The notes: a model not told the origin generated them from the letters alone. A stretch of 64,000 bases of DNA from CAZGXI01 sp964529715 (GCA_964529715.1 CAZGXI010000005.1:107247-171246); one strand, 5' to 3'. Positions 41,761 to 53,108 are shown, counted from the first letter of the stretch. Numbers and translations: made by a program.

Positions 41761-42861
41761 CTAGTAAAGCGTTTCGTCTGTCTTGGCGTCGAACAGGTGG
41801 ATGTTCGCCATATCGAACGCCGCGCTCATCTTCATGCCCACGCGCGCATCGGTGCGCGGATCGAGGCGGCCCAGGAAGGTCTTGCCGTCCAACTGGAAGT
41901 AGACGATCATCTCATTGCCCATCAGTTCAACCACGTCCACATTTGCTTCCACCAGCGCCGTGACCGTGTCGGCGGGCTGGTAGTTGGGGTCGTGGATGTT
42001 TTCAGGCCGGATGCCGAAGACGATCTCGCGGCCTGCATATTTGTCATAGCGTTCCTTGAACATGGGCGGGATCGTGACCTTGAAGATGCCCGCATCGACG
42101 ATGAGGTCTTCGCCTTCTTTCTTCAGGACGGCGTCGAAGAAATTCATCGCGGGGCTGCCGATAAAGCCAGCCACGAAGCGGTTGATCGGGCGACGGTACA
42201 GATTAGCGGGGGTGTCGAGCTGCTGGAGTATGCCGGCGTTCAACACGGCAATGCGCGTGCCCATCGTCATAGCTTCGGTCTGGTCGTGGGTCACATAGAT
42301 AAAGGTCGTTCCAAGCTGCTGGTGCAGTTTTTGGATGAACGCGCGCGCCTCGACGCGCAGTTTCGCGTCCAGGTTTGAGAGCGGCTCGTCCATCAGAAAG
42401 ACGGCGGGTTCACGCACGATGGCCCGGCCCACGGCCACGCGCTGCCGTTGACCACCTGAAAGCTGGCGGGGACGGCGGTCCAGCAGGTTTTCGATACCGA
42501 GTTCCTTGGCCGCCTTGCGCACGCGCTCGTCGATTTCCTGCTTGGGGGTCTTGCGCAGGCGCAGGCCGAACGCCATGTTGTCGTAGACGGTCATGTGCGG
42601 ATACAGGGCATAGCTCTGGAACACCATGGCGATGTCGCGGTCTTTGGGCGCGACGTTGTTCACCATGCGGTCCCCAATGTAGATCTCGCCCTCGGTGACT
42701 TCCTCCAGCCCGGCGAGCATCCGCAGGCTGGTGGATTTGCCACAGCCGGAAGGGCCGACGAGCACGAGGAATTCCTTGTCGGCAATGTCGAGGTTGAGAT
42801 CGGAAACGGCGTCTACATCGCCAAAACGCTTGTAGACGTGGATGAATTTGACACTAGCCAC
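41761..42861 (-). CDS. ABC transporter ATPase, MalK/UgpC/MsmX type
   Basis: 366 aa. Walker A GPSGCGKST, Q-loop, LSGGQRQRVAVGRA signature, Walker B VFLMDEPLSNLD and the C-terminal TOBE/OB extension with FGIRPENI. Such ATPases often serve several sugar importers in trans; no sugar permease is adjacent. It is unlikely to energise the neighbouring peptide importer, which normally uses OppD/F-type ATPases. GTG start with GGGAGGG upstream. Confidence 0.9.
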   Translation of the reverse strand: MASVKFIHVYKRFGDVDAVSDLNLDIADKEFLVLVGPSGCGKSTSLRMLAGLEEVTEGEIYIGDRMVNNVAPKDRDIAMVFQSYALYPHMTVYDNMAFGLRLRKTPKQEIDERVRKAAKELGIENLLDRRPRQLSGGQRQRVAVGRAIVREPAVFLMDEPLSNLDAKLRVEARAFIQKLHQQLGTTFIYVTHDQTEAMTMGTRIAVLNAGILQQLDTPANLYRRPINRFVAGFIGSPAMNFFDAVLKKEGEDLIVDAGIFKVTIPPMFKERYDKYAGREIVFGIRPENIHDPNYQPADTVTALVEANVDVVELMGNEMIVYFQLDGKTFLGRLDPRTDARVGMKMSAAFDMANIHLFDAKTDETLY

Positions 42862-42916
42862 TGGATTACCCTCCCTTGTTCCTGTGTAGGATATGGCGTG
42901 TCACTGGTTTGGGTAT

Positions 42917-42945
42917 AGTATAGTCAATTTGAGCGATATATCCAA
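42917..42945 (-). promoter_or_regulatory. Promoter of the MalK/UgpC-type ATPase
   Basis: Minus strand: TTGGAT (complement of 42940-42945), 17-base spacer, TATACT (complement of 42917-42922), 56 bases before the GTG start. Confidence 0.65.
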
Positions 42946-42957
42946 ATCGAAATGCCC

Positions 42958-42986
42958 CCAAACGGCCAGGAAAATCGCCAGTTTGG
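42958..42986 (-). terminator. Hairpin after purH
   Basis: CCAAAC-GGC and GCC-a-GTTTGG arms (42958-42966 and 42977-42986) form a 9-bp stem with one bulge. Only weak T content on the minus strand. Confidence 0.4.
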
Positions 42987-43001
42987 ATCACACAGCCGCG
43001 C

Positions 43002-44543
43002 TTAGTGTTTGAAGTGCCGCACGCCAGTGAACACCATCGCCACACCTGCCTTGTCGGCGGCGGCGATCACTTCTGCATCCCGTACGGAGCCACCCGGCTG
43101 CACGATGGCGCTCACGCCCGCAGCAGCAGCGGCTTCCACGCCATCAGGGAACGGAAAGAAGGCATCCGACGCCAGCACGGCTTTTTGCGCCCTGGGACCG
43201 GCCTTTTCGACGGCCAAATGCACCGCGTCCAGGCGGCTGGGCAGCCCACCACCGATCCCAACCGTTGCGCCGGGGACGGCGATCACAATAGCATTCGACG
43301 GCACGAACTGCACGCATTTCCAGGCAAAACGCAGCGTCTGCATCTCTTTGTCGGTCGGCTTCCAGCGGGTTACAACACGCCAGTTTGCTTCGGGGGGGTC
43401 GCCCTGGTCGATGGTCTGTGCCAGGAACCCGCCCCGGATGCTGCGCATCTGCCACTGGCGTGGCAAAGGCTCAGCTTCCATTTTGAGCAGGCGGCAGTTG
43501 CGGCGGGACGTTGCCAGGCTTTGCTGGGCTGATGGAGTAAAGCCTGGCGCAGCGATGGCTTCTATAAACAGGTCGCTGAGTTCTGTCACGAAGGCATCAT
43601 CGACGGTCCGGTTGACCGCGATCACGCCGCCGAAAGCGGAGACGCGGTCTGAGGCCAGGGCGGCAGGGAAGGCTCTGGCTATGGTTCGTTCGCTGGCGAT
43701 GCCGATAGGAGACAGATGCTTGACGATCACAACAGTTGCTTCGTCAAAGGCCGAGACGGCGCGCCAAGCTGCATCCAGATCGAGCAAGTTGTTGTAGGAG
43801 AGCGCCTTGCCGCCTAACAACTGCCCGCCGAGTGGCAGGTCCGTTGTGCATGGCGCGTAAAAGCCGCCCTGCTGATGAGGGTTTTCGCCATAGCGCAGGT
43901 CGCCCGTCTTTACCAGCCCAATCGACAGTACATCCGGCAGCGCCGAATCGCTCTTTGCCGATGGGGGTAGCTTTTGCAGCAGGTAGGCATGAATCAGGGT
44001 GTCGTAATCCCGTGTGTGGCCGAAAGCCTTGACGGCCAGTTCAAGGCGCAGAGAATCATCGATGTCGCCCGTGTTGCGCAGCGCAGTGCCGATACGCTCG
44101 TAATCCGCTGGATCGCAGAGGACGGTCACACGCGCAAAATTCTTGGCTGCTGCACGCAGCAGCGCCACCCCCCCAATGTCGATCTGTTCGACGGCTTCTT
44201 GAAGCGAAACGCCCGCCCGGCTGACTGTTTGCTGAAAGGGATATAGGTTACACACCACCATACTGATGGGGGCATAGCCGTGCCGGCGTAAATCTTCCAG
44301 ATCGGCCTCGCTGTCACGGGCCAGAATACCCGCGTGGATCGCCGGATGTAGCGTTTTCACGCGCCCTCCCAACATTTCTGGCAGGGCGGTCACGGCTTCG
44401 ACGGGCGTTACGGGCAGACCGGCGACCTGCAAGGCGGCAGCCGTCCCGCCGCTTGCGATCAGGTCCCAGCCCAATTCCAGCAACTGGCGGGCGAACTCGA
44501 TCAGGCCGGTTTTATCGGAGACACTTATCAGAGCACGGGGCAT
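43002..44543 (-). CDS. purH: Bifunctional AICAR formyltransferase/IMP cyclohydrolase
   Basis: 513 aa. N-terminal MGS-like IMP cyclohydrolase domain (ALISVSDKTGLIEFARQL, LPEMLGGRVKTLHPAIHAGIL, VVCNLYPF), then the AICAR transformylase with GENPHQQ, KALSYNNLLDLDAA, VIVKHLSPIGIA, SDAFFPFPDGVEAAA and GGSVRDAEVI. It catalyses the last two steps of purine synthesis. ATG 44543 follows GGAGGG; the longer frame to 44573 has no ribosome site. Slightly shorter than many PurH proteins but no motif is missing. Confidence 0.95.
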   Translation of the reverse strand: MPRALISVSDKTGLIEFARQLLELGWDLIASGGTAAALQVAGLPVTPVEAVTALPEMLGGRVKTLHPAIHAGILARDSEADLEDLRRHGYAPISMVVCNLYPFQQTVSRAGVSLQEAVEQIDIGGVALLRAAAKNFARVTVLCDPADYERIGTALRNTGDIDDSLRLELAVKAFGHTRDYDTLIHAYLLQKLPPSAKSDSALPDVLSIGLVKTGDLRYGENPHQQGGFYAPCTTDLPLGGQLLGGKALSYNNLLDLDAAWRAVSAFDEATVVIVKHLSPIGIASERTIARAFPAALASDRVSAFGGVIAVNRTVDDAFVTELSDLFIEAIAAPGFTPSAQQSLATSRRNCRLLKMEAEPLPRQWQMRSIRGGFLAQTIDQGDPPEANWRVVTRWKPTDKEMQTLRFAWKCVQFVPSNAIVIAVPGATVGIGGGLPSRLDAVHLAVEKAGPRAQKAVLASDAFFPFPDGVEAAAAAGVSAIVQPGGSVRDAEVIAAADKAGVAMVFTGVRHFKH

Positions 44544-44641
44544 TATTCCCTCCAATCTGGCATAGACGAACACGCGCGATTACAATAAGCGCGCGGTAAA
44601 CCGAAACGCCTTCATTTGAGGTATGCATCAGGGAGAGTGCC

Positions 44642-44959
44642 ATGTCTTCCACCAAGCAAGCAGCCCGGATCCGTGAGCGGCGTGATGTTAAGGCCATTCC
44701 TCACCTGCAACAGTACGCGCCTGTCTGGTTGGAAAGAGAACAAATCCTCGAAGAAGACGATGCCATCCTCTTCAACGTGGTTTTTCGCCATCCGGTTTAC
44801 GGATGGGTTACCCGCCGCTACCGCTACGATTCCTTTAATGACGTTCTTTACTACAAGGGGCAGCTCTCGCTGCCTGAATCCGCAGTCTTGATCATCCAGG
44901 AAACCGCGCCTTACATCAACAGTGCCCAGACGAATTTCCCCAATGCCTATGGAGGGTAG
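44642..44959 (+). CDS. Hypothetical small protein
   Basis: 105 aa, no signal peptide or TM, aromatic-rich (RHPVYGWVTRRYRYDSFNDV, LYYKGQLSLPES). I do not recognise a family. GGGAGAG lies 5-6 bases before the ATG, and the frame is clean with normal codon use, so it is probably a real gene. It is divergent from purH and its stop is 11 bases from the convergent acyltransferase-like gene. Confidence 0.6.
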   Translation: MSSTKQAARIRERRDVKAIPHLQQYAPVWLEREQILEEDDAILFNVVFRHPVYGWVTRRYRYDSFNDVLYYKGQLSLPESAVLIIQETAPYINSAQTNFPNAYGG

Positions 44960-44970
44960 GCAGGCAATGG

Positions 44971-45984
44971 TCAGGGATGCCGGGCGATCAGCATAAATAC
45001 TTCGGTGTCGCGGCCCCCCATCTGGTATTTGTAGTTTTCGTTACCCCGTAGAAAGTCGAACACCCGCTGTCCATGCTCGATAGCATGACGGATGGTGTAG
45101 GCCAGCAGGACGATGCCAGGGCTGAGGTGGGCGTATTGCCCATCCTGCCCTGAATTATAGACCAGCACCTGGTTATTATAGCTGAAGTTCAGGTAGGCGG
45201 CAGCGGGATTTCCGCCGACCGTCAGAATATTCAGTTGCAGCCAGCCGCGCTCCATCAGGACAGGTGTGATCATCCTGAAGAAAGCGAGGTTTTGCGGATC
45301 GCGTAAGAAGACCGCCTTCTCCTCTGCGCTGGAAGCCATTAGCCGCAGAAAACGCTCCAGTTCGGCTTCCAGGTCGTGTTCTGGCCCGACCGTATACCAT
45401 GCCACGCCCTCCGGCGCGCCTTGTGCTCGCCGAATTTTGCGTCGCAGTTCGTGGCGTTGTTTTTTATCCAGACTTGCCAGGTAATCGTTCCAGGTCGCGG
45501 GCAGCTCGATCACCGGGCATACTTCTTGAAGTTTAACGGTCACATCGAAGCCGCGCGCGCGGAGCTGATCGGGCAGGCACGCCAGCGTGATAGACGCCGC
45601 CGGGATGTTGCACAGGTCGAGCACGTCGTAGCTGTTTGGTTGAGCTGCCAGATAGTCTGCCAGCGCAGGGAAAAAAGTACTTTCGTATCCCCGTGCAACG
45701 ATGATGTCCAGGTAGTCGGTCACTTCCACACAGCCGACGGTGCGTACGACACGCCCCCTGGTCGGATGGTTTTCGATGAACCAGGGTGCAATGGCGATCA
45801 ATTCATTGTCGTCTGTGCGGCAGGTGATAATCCAGAGTATGCCGGGATGATAAGCTGTCCACCAGGTCTGTTGCCATTCGTCCGTGAGAAAAATGCCGTC
45901 GGCGCTGCTACGCTGGAGCAGGGAGTTCCATTCGTCGCGCAGGGCGTTAAAAATTTGGGGATCGGAGAAGGACTGAAAATTCAC
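44971..45984 (-). CDS. BioF2/CelD-like acyltransferase (GNAT fold)
   Basis: 337 aa. A FemAB/BioF2-type protein: LTDEWQQTWWTAYHPG, ITCRTDDNELIAIAPW, the linker helix SLDKKQRHELRRKIRRAQ, GNPAAAYLNFSYNNQVLVYNSG and FDFLRGNENYKYQMGG, which matches the end of the GNAT_6 domain. Members transfer acyl or aminoacyl groups in cell-wall or polysaccharide pathways; the substrate is unknown. Its own promoter is clear (next entry). Confidence 0.82.
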   Translation of the reverse strand: MNFQSFSDPQIFNALRDEWNSLLQRSSADGIFLTDEWQQTWWTAYHPGILWIITCRTDDNELIAIAPWFIENHPTRGRVVRTVGCVEVTDYLDIIVARGYESTFFPALADYLAAQPNSYDVLDLCNIPAASITLACLPDQLRARGFDVTVKLQEVCPVIELPATWNDYLASLDKKQRHELRRKIRRAQGAPEGVAWYTVGPEHDLEAELERFLRLMASSAEEKAVFLRDPQNLAFFRMITPVLMERGWLQLNILTVGGNPAAAYLNFSYNNQVLVYNSGQDGQYAHLSPGIVLLAYTIRHAIEHGQRVFDFLRGNENYKYQMGGRDTEVFMLIARHP

Positions 45985-46026
45985 TTGTAAAGTCTTTCGG
46001 TAAAGAATTCCCAGATATCATTGTGA

Positions 46027-46054
46027 ATTATAACGCTGCCATAGGGGTAATCAA
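46027..46054 (-). promoter_or_regulatory. Promoter of the BioF2-like gene
   Basis: Minus strand: TTGATT (complement of 46049-46054), 16-base spacer, perfect TATAAT (complement of 46027-46032), 42 bases before the start. Confidence 0.6.
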
Positions 46055-46090
46055 GCCTTTGAACAGATCGCCGACTTTGCAAACAGACCA

Positions 46091-46120
46091 TTGACGCCCG
46101 TGAGCGGGCCGTGCTATACT
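46091..46120 (+). promoter_or_regulatory. Promoter of the T-box/valS transcript
   Basis: TTGACG (46091-46096), 18-base spacer, TATACT (46115-46120). The leader is ~355 bases. Confidence 0.65.
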
Positions 46121-46126
46121 TTTTCC

Positions 46127-46390
46127 ACCAATTTAAACCGTTTAACGACGATGATGGAGAGGAGTAGGCGAATCCGCCTCCTCGACAGAGAGGGCAGGCC
46201 ATAGGCTGAGAGCCTGCTGGGGTCGCTCCGCCGAACGTCGCTCCTGAGTTGAGGTGCTGAACGACAGTAAGCATCTCCGGGTCTGCCCGTTAACGCTCTA
46301 GAGTGCCCATGCCTGACGATGGGGCGTGGGAATCGAGGTGGTAACACGGAAGGTTGTAGCCTTTCGCCCTGGGTGGCGAAAGGCTTTTTT
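46127..46390 (+). ncRNA. T-box leader of valS
   Basis: The antiterminator carries the T-box core AATCGAGGTGGTAACACGG (46331-46349). Its TGGT (46339-46342) can pair with an ACCA tRNA end, matching the A discriminator of tRNA-Val. Stem I probably spans GGGCAG (46192-46197) to CTGCCC (46283-46288); a GTC (Val) triplet at 46281-46283 overlaps its closing side and is one candidate specifier, but I cannot assign it firmly. A smaller hairpin (GAGGAG..CCTCCTC) precedes it near 46159-46183. Uncharged tRNA-Val should stabilise the antiterminator and allow valS transcription. Confidence 0.87.
46359..46390 (+). terminator. Regulated terminator of the T-box leader
   Basis: GCCTTTCGCC (46359-46368) pairs perfectly with GGCGAAAGGC (46375-46384), then TTTTTT (46385-46390). 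Confidence 0.9.
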
Positions 46391-46482
46391 GTTGCCCGAA
46401 TCTGTGCCTGATTGTGTGAAAGTGCAGACCGGCGCGCCCAGCGACTTGTTGAAGCGCGCATCTTGCGAAGGTGAGTATCGCC

Positions 46483-49113
<2,631 letters not shown>

Positions 49114-49135
49114 ACAGGCAGCGGCCATGAACGTG

Positions 49136-49166
49136 ATCGAGGCGCGGACGGCGTTCGCGCCTCGAT
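49136..49166. terminator. Hairpin between valS and convergent HEAT gene
   Basis: ATCGAGGCGCG (49136-49146) and CGCGCCTCGAT (49156-49166) form a perfect 11-bp stem with a 9-base loop. Likely bidirectional terminator. Confidence 0.6.
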
Positions 49167-49190
49167 GATTCCTTCCGGTCAAATAGCTTC

Positions 49191-49409
49191 TCAGGATTGG
49201 CTTTTGCTTTTTTGTTTCTCGTAAATCGCGCGCCCGGCTTCCTGTGCGACTCGCTTGACTTCGGGATCGGTTTCGACGCGGAACAGTTCTTCCAGGGCGG
49301 GGAGGGCGATAGGATCGCCGATCAGACCCAGTTCGCGGGCTGACTTGATGCGCACCTGCGGGTTTTTGTCCTTCAGCCGCGAAATGTGGAAAGCCACAAC
49401 ATCAGGCAT
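49191..49409 (-). CDS. Single-domain HEAT-repeat protein
   Basis: 72 aa. A HEAT/PBS-lyase-type repeat pair: KDKNPQVRIKSARELGLIGD, then PIALPALEELFRVETDPEVK, ending VAQEAGRAIYEKQKSKSQS. These scaffolds bind proteins or other partners; no catalytic residues. Last of three similar small genes read together; GGAGG-like site before its ATG. The role is unknown. Confidence 0.75.
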   Translation of the reverse strand: MPDVVAFHISRLKDKNPQVRIKSARELGLIGDPIALPALEELFRVETDPEVKRVAQEAGRAIYEKQKSKSQS

Positions 49410-49435
49410 CCTGAAAGCTCCTCCGTGTGCAAAAA

Positions 49436-49732
49436 TCAGCGGCGCTTCTGTTTACGGGCCTGCGCTTGAGCCAGGATGTCGGCAGCTTTCTGGCGCTCGT
49501 CCGCCGACGCCTGGTGGGTTTCGGTAGCGCGACGGAGGGCGGCGTAGTAAATCGATTTTCCAACCCGCTGCGCGAAGACGCGCAGCGCCGGGACGGGGTC
49601 GGCGGCGAAGACTGCTGCCAGGGGACCCAGAACCGCCGGATCGCCGATCATCTCCAACTGGCGAAGCGCCTCCCATCGTACCTGGGGATCGGGGTCGCCC
49701 AGGCGCCGTATCCAGATTTCGTTGCTGGTCAT
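49436..49732 (-). CDS. HEAT-repeat protein
   Basis: 98 aa. NEIWIRRLGDPDPQVRWEALR, then QLEMIGDPAVLGPLAAVFA and DPVPALRVFAQRVGKSIYYA, close in design to the 72-aa neighbour; a basic C-terminal tail (AQARKQKRR) is added. Start ATG 49732 follows GGAAA; the longer frame has no ribosome site and overlaps the upstream gene. It lies 26 bases before the 72-aa gene. Confidence 0.75.
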   Translation of the reverse strand: MTSNEIWIRRLGDPDPQVRWEALRQLEMIGDPAVLGPLAAVFAADPVPALRVFAQRVGKSIYYAALRRATETHQASADERQKAADILAQAQARKQKRR

Positions 49733-49751
49733 CGTTTTCCGTGATTGTAGA

Positions 49752-50216
49752 TCAGGTCTCTGAACCGGGAGCATCTTGCAGCAGGTCCCCGGCCAGGTCG
49801 GATAGACTTACCTCATTGGCGTCGGCTGGTTTTTCACGCAGGGCATCCAGCAGTTCGCGTTGCTGCGCCTGAAGTTCACGTTCCAACAGGAACTTTTGAT
49901 CCAGTGTCGATTTACCAGTAAAGATCGGGCTGCTGACCTCTGCGATGAGCATTTCCTCATGGTCCGGTTTGGATGGGGCAGCGTACTGCTGCCGAAGGGC
50001 CTTTTCGGTCGAGTGGCCGCGCTGATGCGCCTGCCACAGCAGTCGCCCGGCCCATTGCGCCGTCTGACGCACGTGGGCATCGGGATCAGTTTTAAAAACA
50101 TGAGCGACGGCCTGGAGTGCCTGGGTTTCCTCGACCATCGCCAGGATACGCAGCGTTTCGCTTCGCACTGCTGGATCGGCGTCTTGCAGGCGTTGCAGCA
50201 GAGTTTGCAGGTCCAC
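49752..50216 (-). CDS. HEAT-repeat protein with C-terminal helical tail
   Basis: 154 aa from a GTG at 50216, which follows GGAGGGAG. The first ~75 residues are two HEAT helices pairs (QTLLQRLQDADPAVRSETLR, ILAMVEETQALQAVAHVFK, TDPDAHVRQTAQWAGRLLW); the rest is charged and helical (LLERELQAQQRELLDALRE). An upstream ATG at 50270 is inside the promoter and rejected. First gene of the three-gene HEAT operon. Confidence 0.72.
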   Translation of the reverse strand: MDLQTLLQRLQDADPAVRSETLRILAMVEETQALQAVAHVFKTDPDAHVRQTAQWAGRLLWQAHQRGHSTEKALRQQYAAPSKPDHEEMLIAEVSSPIFTGKSTLDQKFLLERELQAQQRELLDALREKPADANEVSLSDLAGDLLQDAPGSET

Positions 50217-50258
50217 CGACAGGACTCCCTCCGGCGCATGGTCGGCTATTCTGCCCGT

Positions 50259-50287
50259 GTTATAATTCATGTTCCAACAGACCACAA
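50259..50287 (-). promoter_or_regulatory. Promoter of the HEAT-repeat operon
   Basis: Minus strand: TTGTGG (complement of 50282-50287), 17-base spacer, TATAAC (complement of 50259-50264). The transcript start near 50252 fixes the GTG start at 50216. Confidence 0.55.
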
Positions 50288-50443
50288 GTGACGAAGATAG
50301 TTTTGAGCCGGGGAAGTCTGTCCTGCACAGATGGCGCCATAAAGTTCTTGCTTTGAGGCGTGGCAAGCAGCCGCGACAGCACGAGCTGAGGCGATTGCTG
50401 GCGCAGGGCGGCGTGCCGAACTAACAGAAAGGGGGGATTACCT

Positions 50444-51964
50444 ATGCCGTATCTGCTCGGTATTGACAACGGTTCGACGGTCTCGAAGGCGGCATTGTTC
50501 GACACAGCGGGCAACGAGGTCGCGGTTGCCAGCGCCAGCGCGGAGACGATTTATCCGCATCCCGGTTGGACCGAGCGTAGCATGGAGGCGCTGTGGCAGA
50601 CCACCGCACAGGCTGTCCGGGCGGTGCTGGAAAAGTCTGGCGTCAACCCGCGCGACATCGCGGGGATCGGCAATACCGGGCACGGCAACGGGCTATACCT
50701 GATCGACCGACACGGTCAGCCGGTGCGTAACGGCATTCAGTCGCTGGACACGCGGGCGGCATCCATTCTTGAGGATCGCAAAAAGAACGACATTCAGGGC
50801 AGGGCTTTCCCTTACATCTTGCAGGAGTTCTGGCCTGCGCAGCCACATGCGCTATTGCAGTGGATCAAGTACAACGAGCCGGAGGCTTACGCACGCATCG
50901 GCAACATCCTGTTGTGTAAAGACTACGTCAAGTTCAGGTTGACAGGCGTGGTTACGAGCGATTACACCGATATGAGCGGCACCTGCCTGTTGGATAATGT
51001 GCGCCGTGCCTATTCGCGCGACCTGATGGAACTGTACGACATTCCGGAGGTGTTCGGCGCGCTGCCGCCCCTGGTGCAGAGCTTCGAGGTCGTGGGGCGT
51101 GTCACGCAGGAGGCTGCTGAAGCTACCGGGCTTGCCGAGGGAACCCCGGTGGTCGGTGGAATGTATGACGTGGATGCGGGGGCGTTGGGCGCGGGCGTGA
51201 TCGAGCCGGGTACGCTGTGCATGATCGCTGGATCGTGGAGCATCAACGAGGTGATCATCGAGCGCCCGGTGCAGGACCCGGCGCTGGCGATGGTATCCGT
51301 TGCCATGATCCCCGACCGCTGGCTGGTGCTGGAAGGCAGCGCCACGTCGGCGACCAATCTGGAATGGTTCGTCAACCAGTTCTGCGCTGAGGAAAGACAG
51401 GAGGCGCAGCAGCGCGGTCTCTCGGTCTATGATGTGGTCAACGAGCGGGTTGCGGGTCTGTCTCCCGGCGGCACGAGCGTGATCTTTCACCCATTCCTGT
51501 TCGGCTCCAACGTCCAGGCGAGCGCCAGAGCGGGCTTTTACGGCGTAGCTGGGTGGCACACCAAAGCGCATCTGTTGCGTGCGCTGTATGAAGGCGTGGT
51601 TTTCAGTCACCTGACGCATGTGGAGAAGCTGCTCAAGCTCGGCCCGCTCAGCGTGGCGCGGCTGACCGGTGGCGGGGCGCGCAGCGAAGTGTGGACACAA
51701 ATTTTTGCCGATGCCCTTAATATGGCGATGGAAATCCCACACGGCGTCGAGGTCAGTGCGCGCGGCGCGGCGATGAGTGCGGGTATTGGTGTAGGAGTCT
51801 ACCGGGATCACGCCGATGCGGTGCAGCAGGCAGTGCGGATCATCCGGCGGCAGGAGCCGATCTCCACCAACACACCGCTGTATCGGGCGCGCTATGCGGT
51901 GTACCGGGAGTTACTTGGTGCGATGCAAAAACCCTGGGATACCCTAAGCCGTCTCGACGCCTGA
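50444..51964 (+). CDS. FGGY-family carbohydrate kinase (L-xylulokinase-like)
   Basis: 506 aa. N-terminal LLGIDNGSTVSKAALFD phosphate loop, GIGNTGHGNGLYLIDRHG (the GHGNGLY string is typical of the LyxK/EryA branch), CKDYVKFRLTGVVTSDYTDMS, and the C-terminal ARLTGGGARSEVWTQIFAD adenosine motif. It phosphorylates a pentulose, hexulonate or polyol; the exact sugar is not determinable. AAGGGGGG lies before ATG 50444. No sugar isomerase or transporter gene is adjacent. Confidence 0.88.
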   Translation: MPYLLGIDNGSTVSKAALFDTAGNEVAVASASAETIYPHPGWTERSMEALWQTTAQAVRAVLEKSGVNPRDIAGIGNTGHGNGLYLIDRHGQPVRNGIQSLDTRAASILEDRKKNDIQGRAFPYILQEFWPAQPHALLQWIKYNEPEAYARIGNILLCKDYVKFRLTGVVTSDYTDMSGTCLLDNVRRAYSRDLMELYDIPEVFGALPPLVQSFEVVGRVTQEAAEATGLAEGTPVVGGMYDVDAGALGAGVIEPGTLCMIAGSWSINEVIIERPVQDPALAMVSVAMIPDRWLVLEGSATSATNLEWFVNQFCAEERQEAQQRGLSVYDVVNERVAGLSPGGTSVIFHPFLFGSNVQASARAGFYGVAGWHTKAHLLRALYEGVVFSHLTHVEKLLKLGPLSVARLTGGGARSEVWTQIFADALNMAMEIPHGVEVSARGAAMSAGIGVGVYRDHADAVQQAVRIIRRQEPISTNTPLYRARYAVYRELLGAMQKPWDTLSRLDA

Positions 51965-51972
51965 GCGACGGG

Positions 51973-52001
51973 TTTACCTTTGCCGACAGAGTCTGTATAC
52001 T
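51973..52001 (+). promoter_or_regulatory. Promoter of the nucleotidyltransferase gene
   Basis: TTTACC (51973-51978), 17-base spacer, TATACT (51996-52001), about 90 bases before the GTG start. Confidence 0.5.
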
Positions 52002-52090
52002 AGGCAGTTATCCGTCTCACCGGTCTCTATGTCACAACAGGCGGGGACGGGGGGATGGGGTTGGGTTTCGAGCAACATGGACAATGAGCC

Positions 52091-53056
52091 GTGATTGATC
52101 AGGCGATTGTGCTGGCATCGGGACGTGGGGTGCATACTGGGCCGCTGACGCGGGATCGTCCTCGCGCAATGTTGCCTGCATTGGGCAGGCCGATGGTCGC
52201 GCGCGTGATGGAACGCCTGCGTGAAGCGGGAATCCAACGCTGTGTGGTGATCGTCGGTGAGGATGAAGGCGAGGTTGCCTCGTATCTGCACACATTTCGC
52301 CATCGCGGCGAGGAGATCACCTTCTGCCTCCAGGCAGCTTCACTGGGTCTGGCCCATGCGTTGGCCGAGGCGCTCCACAGTCTGACCGGGCCGTTTGTGT
52401 TGGTCAATTCTGAACTGTTATTCCCGGTGGATTTTCTGCCTCGGTTGCTGCGGCGGTTTGAGTCGGCTGAGACGGCGGCGGTCCTCGGTGTGATCCAGGT
52501 GCGGGGACAATGGCAGGAAAGCCTGCTGCCGGTACGCATCGAGGGGGAATTCGTCTCGGCGGTTTTGCAAGCCCCTCAACTGGCTGGTGAAGGGGAATAT
52601 GGTGCTTTTCTGGCCTATGCCTGCGCCCCAGCGGCGTTGCCTTACCTTACCGGTCAGCGGGCTATCCTGCGCACGGAGCATGACCTGCCAGAAGTTTTGC
52701 AGCGGATGATCGCCGACGGACTACCTATCGGCCATGCCCATGCGGCCTGGGCTTTGCGCCTGATCGAATACGCCGACCTGCTGGCGATCAACCGTCTGCT
52801 GCTCCGTGAAGAACGCGATGCCCATATCCTCAGTGAGCTGCCCGGCTCAGTGCAGATCGTGCCGCCGGTGCGCATCGATCCCCATGTCAGTGTGGGACAG
52901 CGGGCGCGTATTGGCCCGAACGTCTACCTGGAGACGGATTGTGTTGTCGGACAGGGGGCGGTCATCAGCGATGCGGTGGTGCTGCGCGGCGCGACCGTCC
53001 GCGCGGGTGAGCAGGTGCGCGGTAGTGTGGTAACGCGCCGCTCCGCCGAGTTATGA
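52091..53056 (+). CDS. Sugar-phosphate nucleotidyltransferase-like protein with left-handed beta-helix end
   Basis: 321 aa from GTG. The N-terminal nucleotidyltransferase motif is IVLASGRGVHTGPLTRDRP, with RAMLPALGRPM in place of the usual KPM-type continuation, then LVNSELLFPVDFL at the metal-binding strand. The last ~70 residues (VRIDPHVSVGQRARIGPNVY, VVGQGAVISDAVVLRGATV) are hexapeptide-repeat beta-helix turns. Fits the GlmU/RmlA-like group that makes NDP-sugars; the activated sugar is unknown. Confidence 0.82.
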   Translation: MIDQAIVLASGRGVHTGPLTRDRPRAMLPALGRPMVARVMERLREAGIQRCVVIVGEDEGEVASYLHTFRHRGEEITFCLQAASLGLAHALAEALHSLTGPFVLVNSELLFPVDFLPRLLRRFESAETAAVLGVIQVRGQWQESLLPVRIEGEFVSAVLQAPQLAGEGEYGAFLAYACAPAALPYLTGQRAILRTEHDLPEVLQRMIADGLPIGHAHAAWALRLIEYADLLAINRLLLREERDAHILSELPGSVQIVPPVRIDPHVSVGQRARIGPNVYLETDCVVGQGAVISDAVVLRGATVRAGEQVRGSVVTRRSAEL

Positions 53057-53108
53057 TGAGGCCGCTTCTGGCCTGCGTCCGCCGGTTTTTTTGCGGAGCC
53101 ATCGCCTG

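Noticed and set aside
44544..44641. Possible purine riboswitch before purH
   Set aside because: No purine aptamer consensus; only a partial GCGC inverted repeat is seen.
50217..50366. Upstream extension of the 154-aa HEAT protein (ATG at 50270)
   Set aside because: The ATG is upstream of the predicted transcription start; GGAGGGAG directs the GTG at 50216.
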